Notes: a model not told the origin generated them from the sequence alone. DNA of 64,000 bases from Citrobacter tructae (GCF_004684345.1 NZ_CP038469.1:806001-870000), one strand, 5' to 3'; counted from the stretch's first letter, positions 26,021 through 35,795 are shown. Numbers and translations are program-made.

Positions 26021-28051
26021 TTATTCCTCGTTAACAACCTGCTGCTGGGCGGCTTTTTTAGCCTGAGCGCGTGCAATAGCGGCCGCAACGGCGGCTTTGC
26101 GTGGGTCAACCGGCTCGGCGGTCTCGGTGACGGCCTGCTGCTGCTCAAGTTTGCGTGCTTTGGCGCGGGCAATAGCGGCTTCTACCGCGGCTTTGCGCGG
26201 GTCGACCGGTTCGGCGGTATCGGCGACGGCCTGCTGCTGCTCAAGCTTACGTGCTTTGGCGCGGGCAATCGCGGCTTCTACCGCGGCTTTGCGTGGGTCA
26301 ACCGGCTCGGCGGTCTCGGTGACGGCCTGCTGCTGCTCAAGCTTGCGTGCTTTGGCGCGGGCAATAGCGGCTTCGACGGCGGCTTTGCGCGGGTCAGCCT
26401 CTGTGCCGCTCGTTTCAGTCTGCGAATTTTCTGCTTGTTTCGCTCGCGCCTGTGCTTTACGCGCCTCCCGGGCGGCAATGACAGCGCTATTATCCGGTTT
26501 CTCACCCGCCTTAATGACAACCGGCTGCAAAGCCTGCGCCTGTTTTTCTTTCACGCGGGCCAGCGCGGCAGCTATGGCATCGTTGTCTTTCGCCGCAGGC
26601 TGGACCGCAGCGCTTTTATGGCGCTCAAGACGAGCGGCTTTTTCGCGCTCGAGTCGCGCCTGTCTGGCTTCAAATCGCGCTTTTGCTTCTGCGGCGCGTT
26701 TTTCTTCCTGGCTTATGGCGTAGATCTCGGCTTTTTCCTGACGGAAATACTGCACTAGCGGAATATTGCTGGGGCATACCCAGGCGCAGGCGCCGCATTC
26801 AATGCAGTCAGCGATATTATGGCTGGTTGCTTTGTCGTGCTGTTGACCTTTACTGAACCAGTAAAGCTGCTGAGGCAGAAGATCTGCTGGACAGGCATCG
26901 GCGCAGGCGCTACAGCGAATACAGCCTTTTTCTTCCTGCGGTTCGCCCATTTCACTGGCAGACGGCGCCAGAAGGCAGTTGGTGATCTTCACGACCGGAA
27001 CATCAAGCCAGGGAAGGGTGAAGCCCATCAGCGGGCCGCCCATGATCACCATTTGCTCAGAGGATGGGCAAAAACCCGCGTCATCAAGCAGGTGGCGAAC
27101 AGGCGTGCCTAATCGAGCCCAGACATTGCCCGGACGGCTGACGGCTTCGCCGGTCAGCGTCACGACGCGTTCGGTGATCGGCTCCCCGTCAATCACGGCG
27201 CGTTTGACAGCATAGGCCGTACCGACGTTTTGCATCAGGACGCCAATATCCGAGGAACGCCCGCCATGCGGGACCTGTTTCCCGGTCAGAATCTGGGTCA
27301 GTTGCTTCGCCCCTCCGGAAGGGTATTTGGTCGGGATAACGCGCAGGCTGATGTCGTGTGAGTCCGCCAGCACCGCGCGCAGCATTGAAATGGCCTGCGG
27401 TTTGTTATCTTCAATTCCCAGCAGTATTTCGCGCGGTTGCAGAATGTGAGCCAGGATGCGAATGCCTTCCACCACCTGGGCGGCACAATCCTGCATCAGG
27501 CGGTCGTCAGCGGTAATATAGGGCTCGCATTCAGCGGCGTTGATAATCAGCGTTTCAATTTTATCTCCGCCGCCCTGTAGTTTGACGCCGGTAGGAAAAC
27601 CTGCGCCACCCAGCCCGGCAACGCCGTACCGATGAATACGGGCAATTAGCTCTTCCCTGCTGCGGGAACGAAAGTCAGACCAGCCGTCACGCTCAATCCA
27701 GCGATCTTCGCCATCTGCATCAATAATGACGCTGATCTCAGCTAAGGCTGAAGGATGCGCAGTGGAGTGTGGAGCAATGGCCACAACGGTGCCGGAGGTG
27801 GGGGCATGTACCGGCAGCATTTTACCGCGCCCACGCGTCAGCGCCTGACCACGCAGGACGTGGTCGCCGACGTTTACGCACAGTTCGCCCTCAGCACCAA
27901 TATGCTGCTTCAGCGGAATTACCAGGCGCGGCGGCAAGGGAACCTGTCGCAGCGGCGTACCGTTTGACTGGGTCTTCATCTCGGGTGGGTGAATACCGCC
28001 TTCGAAGTCCCAAATTTTGTTTTTTCTGAATGCAGAGAATAGCTTAAACAT
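26021..28051 (-). CDS. rsxC: electron transport complex subunit RsxC
   Basis: 676 aa (E. coli 740). The N-terminal part is a Complex-I 51-kDa-like NADH/FMN domain (GLGGAGFPTGVKL). Two [4Fe-4S] motifs follow, CIRCSACADACP near residue 377 and CIECGACAWVCP near residue 416, then a charged coiled-coil, and finally four near-identical 32-residue Ala/Lys/Arg-rich repeats. The length difference from E. coli lies in that repeat tail. It overlaps the rsxB 3' end by 8 bp. Confidence 0.95.
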   Translation of the reverse strand: MFKLFSAFRKNKIWDFEGGIHPPEMKTQSNGTPLRQVPLPPRLVIPLKQHIGAEGELCVNVGDHVLRGQALTRGRGKMLPVHAPTSGTVVAIAPHSTAHPSALAEISVIIDADGEDRWIERDGWSDFRSRSREELIARIHRYGVAGLGGAGFPTGVKLQGGGDKIETLIINAAECEPYITADDRLMQDCAAQVVEGIRILAHILQPREILLGIEDNKPQAISMLRAVLADSHDISLRVIPTKYPSGGAKQLTQILTGKQVPHGGRSSDIGVLMQNVGTAYAVKRAVIDGEPITERVVTLTGEAVSRPGNVWARLGTPVRHLLDDAGFCPSSEQMVIMGGPLMGFTLPWLDVPVVKITNCLLAPSASEMGEPQEEKGCIRCSACADACPADLLPQQLYWFSKGQQHDKATSHNIADCIECGACAWVCPSNIPLVQYFRQEKAEIYAISQEEKRAAEAKARFEARQARLEREKAARLERHKSAAVQPAAKDNDAIAAALARVKEKQAQALQPVVIKAGEKPDNSAVIAAREARKAQARAKQAENSQTETSGTEADPRKAAVEAAIARAKARKLEQQQAVTETAEPVDPRKAAVEAAIARAKARKLEQQQAVADTAEPVDPRKAAVEAAIARAKARKLEQQQAVTETAEPVDPRKAAVAAAIARAQAKKAAQQQVVNEE
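26040..26405 (-). repeat. 96-bp tandem repeats in the 3' end of rsxC
   Basis: About four copies of a 96-bp unit encode (PV)DPRKAAVEAAIARAKARKL-type blocks followed by EQQQAV(T/A)(E/D)TAE. The third and fourth units diverge slightly. The nucleotide identity is high enough for slippage to change the copy number. Confidence 0.9.
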
Positions 28052-28622
28052 GTTGTTCCACGGGAATGATGCGCACGGGGATGGTGTTCAAATCCCACTT
28101 CCAGCTATCAGGCGTTTCGGCAACCGGGCGTAATTCAATACACTGGGTCGGGCAGGGATCAACGCACAGGTTACACCCGGTGCAGAGATCGCTCATGACT
28201 GTGTGCATAGCACGCGTCGCACCGACGATGGCGTCAACCGGGCAGGCCTGAATACACTTTGTGCAGCCAATACAATTGTTTTCATCAATGACCGCTAGCA
28301 TACGCACTGGCGTGACGTCTTGTTCATCGCCATCAATGGGCTGCGGATCGACGTTCAGCAGCGTCGCAATTTTTAACATCACCGCTTCACCGCCAGGGGC
28401 GCAGCGGTTGATTTTTTCCCCCTGACAGCCTATCGCTTCTGCATACGGGTGACAGCCAGGGTAACCGCACTGGCCACACTGGCTTTGTGGGAGAATTTCA
28501 TCGATTTTTTCTACAACCGGATCGTCCTCAACGGCAAAACGCCGGGAGGCATAACCTAAAATAGCGCCGAACGCCAGACCCAGCAGACTCACTGCGGCAA
28601 CGGCAATCCAGATAGCATTCAT
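28044..28622 (-). CDS. rsxB: electron transport complex subunit RsxB
   Basis: 192 aa ferredoxin-like subunit. An N-terminal hydrophobic anchor (about residues 1-26) is followed by a four-Cys 4Fe-4S domain (SQCGQCGYPGCHPYAEAI) and two bacterial ferredoxin motifs, CIGCTKCIQACP and CTGCNLCVDPCP. It passes electrons within the Rsx complex. Its start is next to the rsxA stop (1-bp overlap). Confidence 0.96.
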   Translation of the reverse strand: MNAIWIAVAAVSLLGLAFGAILGYASRRFAVEDDPVVEKIDEILPQSQCGQCGYPGCHPYAEAIGCQGEKINRCAPGGEAVMLKIATLLNVDPQPIDGDEQDVTPVRMLAVIDENNCIGCTKCIQACPVDAIVGATRAMHTVMSDLCTGCNLCVDPCPTQCIELRPVAETPDSWKWDLNTIPVRIIPVEQHV

Positions 28623-29203
28623 TACAGCTTCACCAAACCACTAAAGCCCATAAAGGCCAATGACATTAAACCGGCGGTAATCAGCGCAATCGCATTACCG
28701 CGAAAAGGAGCCGGAACATCTGCCACGGCAAGACGCTCGCGAATGGCGGCGAACAATACCATCACCAGTGAGAAGCCAACGGCGGCGGAAAAACCGTACA
28801 GCGCCGACTGTAAAAAGTTATGGCCGAGATTGATATTTAGCAACGCGACGCCCAATACTGCACAGTTAGTGGTGATCAACGGTAAGAAGATCCCCAGCAG
28901 GCGATACAGTGCAGGACTCGTTTTACGCACCACCATCTCGGTAAATTGTACGACCACGGCGATGACTAAAATAAAGGCCAGCGTGCGCAGATAGATGAGA
29001 TCGAGCGGGATGAGGATCCAGGTGTCAATCAGCCATGCGCAAATCGATGCCAGCGTCATTACAAAGGTCGTGGCGAGGCCCATCCCCATCGCGGTTTCCA
29101 GTTTTTTGGAAACGCCCATAAAGGGGCAAAGGCCCAGAAACTTGACCAGTACAAAGTTATTGACCAGTACAGTTCCGACAAACAGCAGCAGGTAATCAGT
29201 CAT
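28622..29203 (-). CDS. rsxA: electron transport complex subunit RsxA
   Basis: 193 aa, six membrane helices, RnfA family, with FLGLCPFMGVSKK containing the conserved Cys that coordinates a membrane iron-sulfur centre with RsxE. First gene of rsxABCDGE-nth; its promoter should lie in 29204-29279. Confidence 0.96.
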   Translation of the reverse strand: MTDYLLLFVGTVLVNNFVLVKFLGLCPFMGVSKKLETAMGMGLATTFVMTLASICAWLIDTWILIPLDLIYLRTLAFILVIAVVVQFTEMVVRKTSPALYRLLGIFLPLITTNCAVLGVALLNINLGHNFLQSALYGFSAAVGFSLVMVLFAAIRERLAVADVPAPFRGNAIALITAGLMSLAFMGFSGLVKL

Positions 29204-29279
29204 TTTTCGGCCTGAAATAAAAAAGCCGCCTATTATCTGTCAATCTACAGCAGGCGACAACAGGTTAACTGTAGGGTTA

Positions 29280-29717
29280 TTACGGGTTCACAAACGTCGT
29301 TTTCACGCGTTGCGAACGCTTGAAATAGGGCACCAGTAGCGCGGCAGCTAATAACGGGAACAAGAGCTGGCGTACGGCAAAGGCATCCGGTACAGGTGAG
29401 AACGCAAACGCTTTAATCGCCAGTAACACAGAGATCAGCAGCCATAGAATATAGTGCTTAGGCACACAGGTCCTGCGTTTGAAAAACGCGATTGTCAGCC
29501 ACAGCGTGTAGTACCACATGGCGATAGCGGTAATAAAGGAAACGCCCCATAAAAGCAAATTAGCGGTGCTTTGTTCGCCGAGCGTTTTGAACGTCTGCGG
29601 TGTGGCTAGCGCAGTCACATACAGCAGCATCGCCAGTGAAGCGCTCAACAACGCCACTAACAGCCAGGCCAGTGGCCCAAGTAGCCAGCCTCCGATACGT
29701 TGTGCCGGTGTCGTCAT
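29280..29717 (-). CDS. ydgK: DUF2569 membrane protein YdgK
   Basis: 145 aa with four hydrophobic helices, DUF2569 family, function unknown. The start at 29717 (MTTPAQRIGGWLL) has GGAGAAG immediately upstream and matches E. coli YdgK; a longer frame to 29759 adds 14 non-conserved residues. Confidence 0.88.
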   Translation of the reverse strand: MTTPAQRIGGWLLGPLAWLLVALLSASLAMLLYVTALATPQTFKTLGEQSTANLLLWGVSFITAIAMWYYTLWLTIAFFKRRTCVPKHYILWLLISVLLAIKAFAFSPVPDAFAVRQLLFPLLAAALLVPYFKRSQRVKTTFVNP

Positions 29718-29808
29718 TTCTTCTCCAGGGTTACGCGCGCGAACAATCATGCCATTCATTTTGGGGCGATTATTATAAAGCTTTTAACGATGAGCGCTAC
29801 TTTCTTAT

Positions 29809-30024
29809 TTATTGCACATAATGCCAAACAGATTTAGGCACCTCACCGATATCGAACAGGCGTCCACCGGAGATAAGCTCCGCACGGCGGTGATCCGCAG
29901 CACGATACATATTGATAATGTCGCGATCGTCGGTGAGCGTGTAGTTAAGGTGATCGAACAGTTTTTCCAGACTTTCGAGTGAGCTGATTTTACGGAATTT
30001 TAATAAGTAATCCTGAACAGTCAT
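29809..30024 (-). CDS. cnu: OriC-binding/H-NS partner Cnu (YdgT, Hha family)
   Basis: 71 aa Hha/YmoA-family protein; the whole chain matches E. coli YdgT. It pairs with H-NS or StpA to tune silencing of horizontally acquired genes and binds a site in oriC. GGAGA lies ahead of the ATG in the minus-strand leader. Confidence 0.95.
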   Translation of the reverse strand: MTVQDYLLKFRKISSLESLEKLFDHLNYTLTDDRDIINMYRAADHRRAELISGGRLFDIGEVPKSVWHYVQ

Positions 30025-30269
30025 ATACGGAGATCCATGTTAAGAAAATAACACCAACGGAGTAGTGAATATTAAAAAATAAACAAGGTTGCACAGGTAA
30101 AAGCGTATTGGTGTGCAAAGATAAAAATAAGAGTATTCGTACTGATAGACACGCAGGCACGATGAGTATCTGTTAAAAGGGTAACGCGCTCCGCAATCGC
30201 AGGCAATAAGTGCCTGAGTGGGGTACTGCATAATTCGCTTTTTTTGACAGAAATGACGCTTTTACAGCC

Positions 30270-30293
30270 TAACCCAGCATGACTGCTGGGTTA
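30270..30293. other. hairpin between blr and cnu
   Basis: A 10-bp stem TAACCCAGCA / TGCTGGGTTA with a TGAC loop lies 18 bp after the blr stop. The T-run precedes the hairpin on the blr-coding strand, so it is not a canonical intrinsic terminator; it may cap the blr mRNA. Confidence 0.4.
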
Positions 30294-30310
30294 AAAAAGA
30301 AGGCCGTTGG

Positions 30311-30436
30311 TTATTTCTTCTGCACCGCAGCCGTCGGTTCCGGTGGCTGGTAGTTGTCAATATGAGTGGCAATACCTAAAAGGATGACGGAGACCGCGAG
30401 AACAATCCAACCTGTTAACTCAATAAGACGATTCAT
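30311..30436 (-). CDS. blr: small divisome membrane protein Blr
   Basis: 41 codons: MNRLIELTGWIVLAVSVILL, then GIATHIDNYQPPEPTAAVQKK. One membrane helix and a short C-terminal tail, closely matching E. coli Blr, a small divisome-associated protein linked to beta-lactam tolerance, in the same place between cnu and ydgJ. Confidence 0.93.
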   Translation of the reverse strand: MNRLIELTGWIVLAVSVILLGIATHIDNYQPPEPTAAVQKK

Positions 30437-30677
30437 TACTGACGACATTTGCTTTGATTTATCCTTAAACACAGGGGGCAAATGTTACTTATCAATAAGT
30501 AAGACGGCAAGAGCATCGGGAACGATTTCGAAGACTTTTTCGCAGCAAGTTAACGCTAAGTGGCATATGTTTGACTTAAGTTAAGTAACGACCTTTATCG
30601 CGTAAAGGTTATTAAACTGTTGTGACGTTGCAATGTATGGTGTGAAATAGGTCAGTCCTGAATAGAGAGGCAATAAC

Positions 30678-31718
30678 ATGAGTGACAACATCCGCGTTGG
30701 GTTGATTGGCTATGGCTATGCCAGCAAAACTTTCCATGCCCCTCTGATAGTGGGCACCCCTGGGCTGGAACTGGCTGCGGTATCCAGCAGTGATGAAGCA
30801 AAAGTGAAGGCGGACTGGCCTTCTGTTGCGGTGGTGAGTGAGCCTAAGCATCTGTTTAACGATCCCAGTATCGATTTGATTGTGATCCCCACGCCGAATG
30901 ACACGCATTTCCCACTCGCGAAAGCGGCGCTGGAAGCGGGTAAACACGTGGTTGTTGATAAGCCTTTCACCGTGACACTGTCACAAGCTCGTGAGCTGGA
31001 TGCACTGGCGCGTAGCCTGGGGCGCTTGCTCTCTGTTTTCCATAACCGGCGCTGGGACAGTGATTTCCTGACGCTAAAAGCCCTTCTGGCAGACGGTGTG
31101 TTGGGTGAAGTTGCCTACTTTGAATCCCACTTCGATCGTTTTCGTCCGCAGGTTCGTGACCGCTGGCGTGAACAGGGCGGACCGGGAAGCGGCGTCTGGT
31201 ACGATTTGGCACCGCATCTGTTGGATCAGGCCATAAACCTGTTTGGTTTGCCCGTCAGCCTGACGGTCGACCTGGCGCAGCTGCGTCCTGGCGCGCAATC
31301 GACAGATTATTTCCACGCTATTTTGGCCTACCCGCAGCGTCGAGTGGTTCTGCACGGTACAATGCTTGCTGCCGCTGAGTCTGCGCGCTATATCGTGCAT
31401 GGATCGCGCGGGAGCTATGTGAAGTACGGTCTTGATCCGCAGGAGGAACGTCTAAAAAATGGCGAACGTTTGCCGCAGGAAGACTGGGGTTACGACATGC
31501 GCGATGGCGTGCTGACGCGGGTCGAAGGCGAAGAACGCGTGGAAGAAACCTGGTTGACTGTGCCGGGCAACTATCCGGCTTATTATGCGGGCATCCGCGA
31601 TGCGCTGAACGGCAATGGCGAAAACCCGGTTCCGGCACGGCAGGCCATTCAAATTATGGAACTTATCGAGTTAGGTCTTGAATCAGCAAAACACCGCTCT
31701 ACGCTGAGCCTTGCCTGA
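30678..31718 (+). CDS. ydgJ: Gfo/Idh/MocA-family oxidoreductase YdgJ
   Basis: 346 aa. An N-terminal Rossmann domain (VGLIGYGYASKTFHAPLI) is followed by the EKP-like motif VVVDKPFTV with its catalytic Lys and a C-terminal alpha/beta domain. A probable NAD(P)-dependent sugar-type dehydrogenase; substrate unknown. Length equals E. coli YdgJ. Confidence 0.93.
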   Translation: MSDNIRVGLIGYGYASKTFHAPLIVGTPGLELAAVSSSDEAKVKADWPSVAVVSEPKHLFNDPSIDLIVIPTPNDTHFPLAKAALEAGKHVVVDKPFTVTLSQARELDALARSLGRLLSVFHNRRWDSDFLTLKALLADGVLGEVAYFESHFDRFRPQVRDRWREQGGPGSGVWYDLAPHLLDQAINLFGLPVSLTVDLAQLRPGAQSTDYFHAILAYPQRRVVLHGTMLAAAESARYIVHGSRGSYVKYGLDPQEERLKNGERLPQEDWGYDMRDGVLTRVEGEERVEETWLTVPGNYPAYYAGIRDALNGNGENPVPARQAIQIMELIELGLESAKHRSTLSLA

Positions 31719-31727
31719 TAATGTAAA

Positions 31728-31790
31728 TGCCGGATGGTGATGCAAGAGCATCTTATCCGGCCTACATCTGAAAACGGTAAGCCGGATAAC
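31728..31790. repeat. REP/BIME element after ydgJ
   Basis: TGCCGGATGG ... TTATCCGGCCTAC forms a REP stem, and a second partial unit GTAAGCCGGATAA follows in inverse orientation. Located between the convergent ydgJ and add. Confidence 0.85.
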
Positions 31791-31794
31791 ATGA

Positions 31795-32796
31795 TTACGC
31801 TGCAGCCACTTTCTCACGTAGTGCACGTTTCTCTTCTGTACTCAAAAACGCCATTTCCAGACCATTGATTTGCGCCTGGCGGATCTGCTCGCGACTCAAC
31901 CCCGCCGCTGGAGCGGCAATGGTATATTCGTGAATAATGTCCACGCCCTGAACCGCCGGATCGTCGGTATTCAGACTAGCCAGAACGCCATGTTCGAGGA
32001 ACGTTTTAAGCGGATGTGTTGCCAGCGAAGCGACGGTGCTGGTCTGGATGTTGGACGTCAGGCAGGATTCGATACCAATACGCTGCTCGGCAAGAAAATC
32101 CATTAACGCGCGATCTTCGACGGCTTTGACGCCATGACCAATACGTTCAGCCCCCAGTTCTCTGATGGCCTGCCAGATACTTTCAGGGCCTGCTGCTTCA
32201 CCTGCGTGTACGGTAATGTGCCAACCCGCGTCACGTGCCCGGTTAAAATGTGACAGGAACAGGCTGCCCGGAAAGCCCAGCTCGTCGCCCGCCAGATCCA
32301 ACGCGGTAATGTGATCGCGATGAGCTAACAGCGCGTCCAGCTCCTGCAGGCAAGCGGCTTCGCCAAAGGTTCGGCTCATGATACCGATTAAGCGGGCTTC
32401 GACGCCAAAAGCCTTGCAGCCTTCACGCACGCCAGCAATCACCGCTTCAACCACGCCCGCGACGGGGAGTTGATGAGCCATCGCCATATAGCCCGGTGAA
32501 AAGCGCAGTTCAACATAGTGCAGGCCGTTACGGGCAGCATCTTCAATATTCTCAAAGGCCACGCGTCGGCAGGCTTCCAGCGAAGCCAGTACTTTCACGC
32601 CCCAGTCGAGCTTTGATAAAAAGCTGACTAAATCCGGCTCTGTCGAGGTGACCTGTACATGGGGTATCAGCGTGTCCAGCGTTTGAGCAGGGAGGGTTAA
32701 ATTGAACTGACGACCAAGATCGAGAATCGTTTGTGCGCGGATGTTACCATCAAGGTGGCGATGGACGTCTGTTAAGGGAAGGGAAATATCAATCAT
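31795..32796 (-). CDS. add: adenosine deaminase
   Basis: 333 aa TIM-barrel zinc hydrolase converting (deoxy)adenosine to (deoxy)inosine in purine salvage. Zinc ligands His12 and His14 are in TDVHRHLDGN; a further His is in ITVHAGEAAGPES, and catalytic Asp residues are in LNTDDPAVQG. Length equals E. coli Add. Confidence 0.96.
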   Translation of the reverse strand: MIDISLPLTDVHRHLDGNIRAQTILDLGRQFNLTLPAQTLDTLIPHVQVTSTEPDLVSFLSKLDWGVKVLASLEACRRVAFENIEDAARNGLHYVELRFSPGYMAMAHQLPVAGVVEAVIAGVREGCKAFGVEARLIGIMSRTFGEAACLQELDALLAHRDHITALDLAGDELGFPGSLFLSHFNRARDAGWHITVHAGEAAGPESIWQAIRELGAERIGHGVKAVEDRALMDFLAEQRIGIESCLTSNIQTSTVASLATHPLKTFLEHGVLASLNTDDPAVQGVDIIHEYTIAAPAAGLSREQIRQAQINGLEMAFLSTEEKRALREKVAAA

Positions 32797-32896
32797 GATC
32801 GCACTCTTTTTGGTAGGTAAAGTGCGCAGTATTATAAGAATAAATCAGGATAAAAATCTATGTTGCGCAATGAATAATTTCATTGCGCAACATACG

Positions 32897-34069
32897 TTAT
32901 CGCACTGAACGGATTGCGTTAATCAATCTCTGTACGCCTTTTTCCAGTTTTGCACGCGGGCACCCGGCATTCAGACGGACAAAACCGAGGCCTTCTTCAC
33001 CATAGGTGTACCCCGGCATGATGGCGACTTTTTGCTGGTGGATGAGTGCATCCTGCAACGCGTGGTCATCAATATTGAGTGCGCGTAAATCAATCCATGC
33101 CAGATAAGTAGCCTGCGGGACCTGCCAGTTTAGCTCAGGGAACGCCGTATTGAGCTCATGCGCGATATAATGCAGGTTATCGGTCAAATAGTCGCGTAAC
33201 TCATCCAGCCACTGTGCGCCCTGCTGATAAGCAGCAATATGTGCGCTAAGTGCCAGTACCGCAGGTGAGGAAAGCCCATCGCGGCCTTTTAACGCACTGA
33301 GATAGTCGTTACGACTATGGGCATCTTCAATGATCCCGTAAGCCCCGGTTAATGCCGGAATATTAAAACTTTTGGAACCGGATGTGAGCAGCGCCCAGCT
33401 GTCGCGTGCGACGTTACTCCACGGAATGTGCGGCTGTTCTCCCCATACCATATCCATATGAATTTCGTCGGAAATAACCTTCACGCCGTGGCGTTGGCAC
33501 AGCTCGGCCATTGTTTCCAGCTCACCGCGAGTCCAGACTTTGCCGGTTGGATTCTGTGGGCTGCAGAGCAGAAAAATTTTGCTCTCAGGACGTGAAAGGA
33601 TCGCTTCCAGCTTCGCCATGTCGCAGTACCACCCGTCCGCACGTTTCTCCAGTTCAACAGGAAGTACTGTTCGTTGGTTGCCCTCGATGGCTTTGTAAAA
33701 CGCATCATAAGCCGGGGTATGGATAACGACGGCATCACCCGTTGATGACCACTGGCGGATCAACTCCGACACCATATAGATGACTGAGGGGCCGTAAACC
33801 ACCGATTGCGGATCAATTTGGGTGTTATGGCGGGTCAGGAACCAGTGGCTAATCGCCGCCAAAAACTCATCATTTTTCCAGCGACTGTAGCCTAATACAC
33901 CGTGTGACAGGCGCTGCGTCAGCGCCTCCAGAATACAAGGTGCAGTGGCAAAATCCATATCTGAGATGGTGAACGGCAGCAGGTCGGCCGAACCAAACCG
34001 GTCGGCGACGTAGTCCCACTGGGTGCACCACGTACCGTGTCTGTCCACTTCCGTTGAAAAATCAAACAT
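32897..34069 (-). CDS. malY: PLP-dependent cystathionine beta-lyase/regulator MalY
   Basis: 390 aa class-I/II aminotransferase-fold beta-C-S lyase. The PLP lysine lies in LLTSGSKSFNIPALTG; SDEIHMDMVWG and SPQNPTGKVW are fold-type I motifs. It cleaves cystathionine and, in E. coli, binds and inhibits MalT. It starts 10 bp after the malX stop, forming the malXY operon. Confidence 0.95.
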   Translation of the reverse strand: MFDFSTEVDRHGTWCTQWDYVADRFGSADLLPFTISDMDFATAPCILEALTQRLSHGVLGYSRWKNDEFLAAISHWFLTRHNTQIDPQSVVYGPSVIYMVSELIRQWSSTGDAVVIHTPAYDAFYKAIEGNQRTVLPVELEKRADGWYCDMAKLEAILSRPESKIFLLCSPQNPTGKVWTRGELETMAELCQRHGVKVISDEIHMDMVWGEQPHIPWSNVARDSWALLTSGSKSFNIPALTGAYGIIEDAHSRNDYLSALKGRDGLSSPAVLALSAHIAAYQQGAQWLDELRDYLTDNLHYIAHELNTAFPELNWQVPQATYLAWIDLRALNIDDHALQDALIHQQKVAIMPGYTYGEEGLGFVRLNAGCPRAKLEKGVQRLINAIRSVR

Positions 34070-34079
34070 ATCGTTGTCC

Positions 34080-35672
34080 TTATGCCTGCACGGTATTCAT
34101 CAGAACCGCCATTTCATCTTTCACCGACTGGACCTGAGGACCAATCACCACCTGCAGATTATGCTGGTTGAGTTGAACGACGCCAATCGCACGATTGTCC
34201 TTCAGCGCCTGCACGTTCACAAGCGACATATCCTTCACTGACAGACGCAGACGGGTGATGCAGTTATCCAGACTGACGATGTTCTCTGCACCGCCCAGCG
34301 CCGCCAGAATGGCAGGTACGTTATAGCCTGATTTGCCCGGCGTTCCGGCCATGACTTTTTCGATGTTGCTGGCAATTTCGACATCACGACCCGGCGTTTT
34401 CAGGTTAAAGCGCGTGATGGCGAAGCGGAAGATGACGTAGTACACCGCGAACCAGATAGCCGCGACGACCGGCACCAGATACCACTTGGTAGACAACCCG
34501 TGCAGGATGCCAAACACCACGAAGTCAATCAGGTTGCCATCAGTGTTGCCGATAGTGACGCCAAGCACCGCCATTACGGTGAAGCCAAGCCCGGTCAACA
34601 GCGCGTGGATAACATACAGCACCGGCGCCACGAACAGGAACAAGAACTCCAGGGGTTCGGTGGTACCGCCGATCACGCAGGCAATCAGACCAGAGATTAA
34701 TAACCCTTTAATTTTATGACGATTTTCAGGGCGGGCGCAGTGATACATGGCTAACGCCGCGCCCGGTAAACCGCCGAGGAATGCTGGCATTTTGCCCTGG
34801 GACAGGAAACGCGTGGCGCTTTCAGAGAAGCCTTGCGTTGTCGGACAGCTCAGTTGAGCCTGGAAAATAGTCAGCGCGCCGCTCACGCTATGGCCGCAGA
34901 CTTCCTGCGTGCCGCCAGCTTCAGTAAAACGAATTAATGCCACCAGAATATGGTGCAAACCAAATGGCAGCAGCAGACGCTCGCCGGTACCAAACAGCAT
35001 CGGGCCAAATTCACCGGCGCTGTTGATGATGCTGCCAAGCCCGGTAATGCCCATGGCAAAGAACGGCCAAATCAGCGGAATGACCAGCCCGACCAGTCCC
35101 ATCACTACCGACGAGATGATCGGAACAAAGCGGGTACCACCGAAGAACGCCAGCGCATCCGGGAGGCGAATGTTGTGGAAGCGCTCATGTAGCATCCAGA
35201 CAATGATCCCGGCAATGACCGCACCCAGGATCCCGGTGTCGATCGACTGGATCCCCAGAATATTTTGCACGTTGTTGGCTTTGAGGATCGCCGCATCCGT
35301 GGTGGGTAAAATACCTTTGGCCGTTAACCAAAAGTTGACAGCAAGGTTCATGACCGCGTAGCCAACAAACCCGGCAAAGGCCGCAACACCCTTGTTCTCG
35401 CGCGCCAGACCAAGGGGTATTGCGATACAAAACATCACCGGCAGAAAGCTAAATGCGAAAGAACCGACTTTACTCATCCAGGTAAAAAGCGCCTGCAGCA
35501 TCGGATTCCCCAGCGCCGGGATCAACGTAATGACATCATGGCTGCTTAACGAGCTGCCGATCCCCAGCATGATCCCGCAAAACGAGAGCAGGGCCACGGG
35601 CAGCATGAAAGTTTTGCCCAATTGCTGGAAAAATTCCCATAACGTTACTTTTGGTGTGGTTCTCGCCGTCAT
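34080..35672 (-). CDS. malX: PTS maltose/glucose-type EIICB component MalX
   Basis: 530 aa. An EIIC domain with about ten membrane helices (residues about 15-420, GTTEPLEFLFLFVAPVLY motif) is followed by a C-terminal EIIB domain with the phosphorylated Cys in SLDNCITRLRLSV. Its physiological substrate is unclear. Controlled by MalI through operators in the malX-malI region. Confidence 0.95.
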   Translation of the reverse strand: MTARTTPKVTLWEFFQQLGKTFMLPVALLSFCGIMLGIGSSLSSHDVITLIPALGNPMLQALFTWMSKVGSFAFSFLPVMFCIAIPLGLARENKGVAAFAGFVGYAVMNLAVNFWLTAKGILPTTDAAILKANNVQNILGIQSIDTGILGAVIAGIIVWMLHERFHNIRLPDALAFFGGTRFVPIISSVVMGLVGLVIPLIWPFFAMGITGLGSIINSAGEFGPMLFGTGERLLLPFGLHHILVALIRFTEAGGTQEVCGHSVSGALTIFQAQLSCPTTQGFSESATRFLSQGKMPAFLGGLPGAALAMYHCARPENRHKIKGLLISGLIACVIGGTTEPLEFLFLFVAPVLYVIHALLTGLGFTVMAVLGVTIGNTDGNLIDFVVFGILHGLSTKWYLVPVVAAIWFAVYYVIFRFAITRFNLKTPGRDVEIASNIEKVMAGTPGKSGYNVPAILAALGGAENIVSLDNCITRLRLSVKDMSLVNVQALKDNRAIGVVQLNQHNLQVVIGPQVQSVKDEMAVLMNTVQA

Positions 35673-35716
35673 CTAACGACTCCTTGTAAAAATCGACCAA
35701 CTAATGATGGCGAGAA

Positions 35717-35732
35717 GATAAAACGTTTTACC
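35717..35732. promoter_or_regulatory. MalI operator near malX
   Basis: GATAAAACGTTTTACC is a 14/16 palindrome match to the known MalI operator, 45 bp upstream of malX. Confidence 0.85.
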
Positions 35733-35741
35733 TAATTTTAG

Positions 35742-35757
35742 TGCGTTACAAATCACA
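35742..35757. promoter_or_regulatory. possible CRP site in malX-malI region
   Basis: TGCGTTACAAATCACA has a perfect right half (TCACA) and a poor left half; E. coli malX and malI are CRP-dependent, which supports the position between the two MalI operators. Confidence 0.45.
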
Positions 35758-35795
35758 TTATCGAACGATAATAGTGCGTATAAATATAAACTATT

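Noticed and set aside
26097..26723. 208-codon frame antisense to rsxC with perfect internal repeats
   Set aside because: The repeats are the reverse image of the RsxC tail repeats; the Ser/Cys/Ala composition shows no fold.
30040..30231. 63-codon minus-strand frame ending 15 bp before cnu, with a hydrophobic C-terminus
   Set aside because: Considered as ydgU, but YdgU is recognised next to asr instead. The frame has no ribosome site and no internal start for a small membrane protein.
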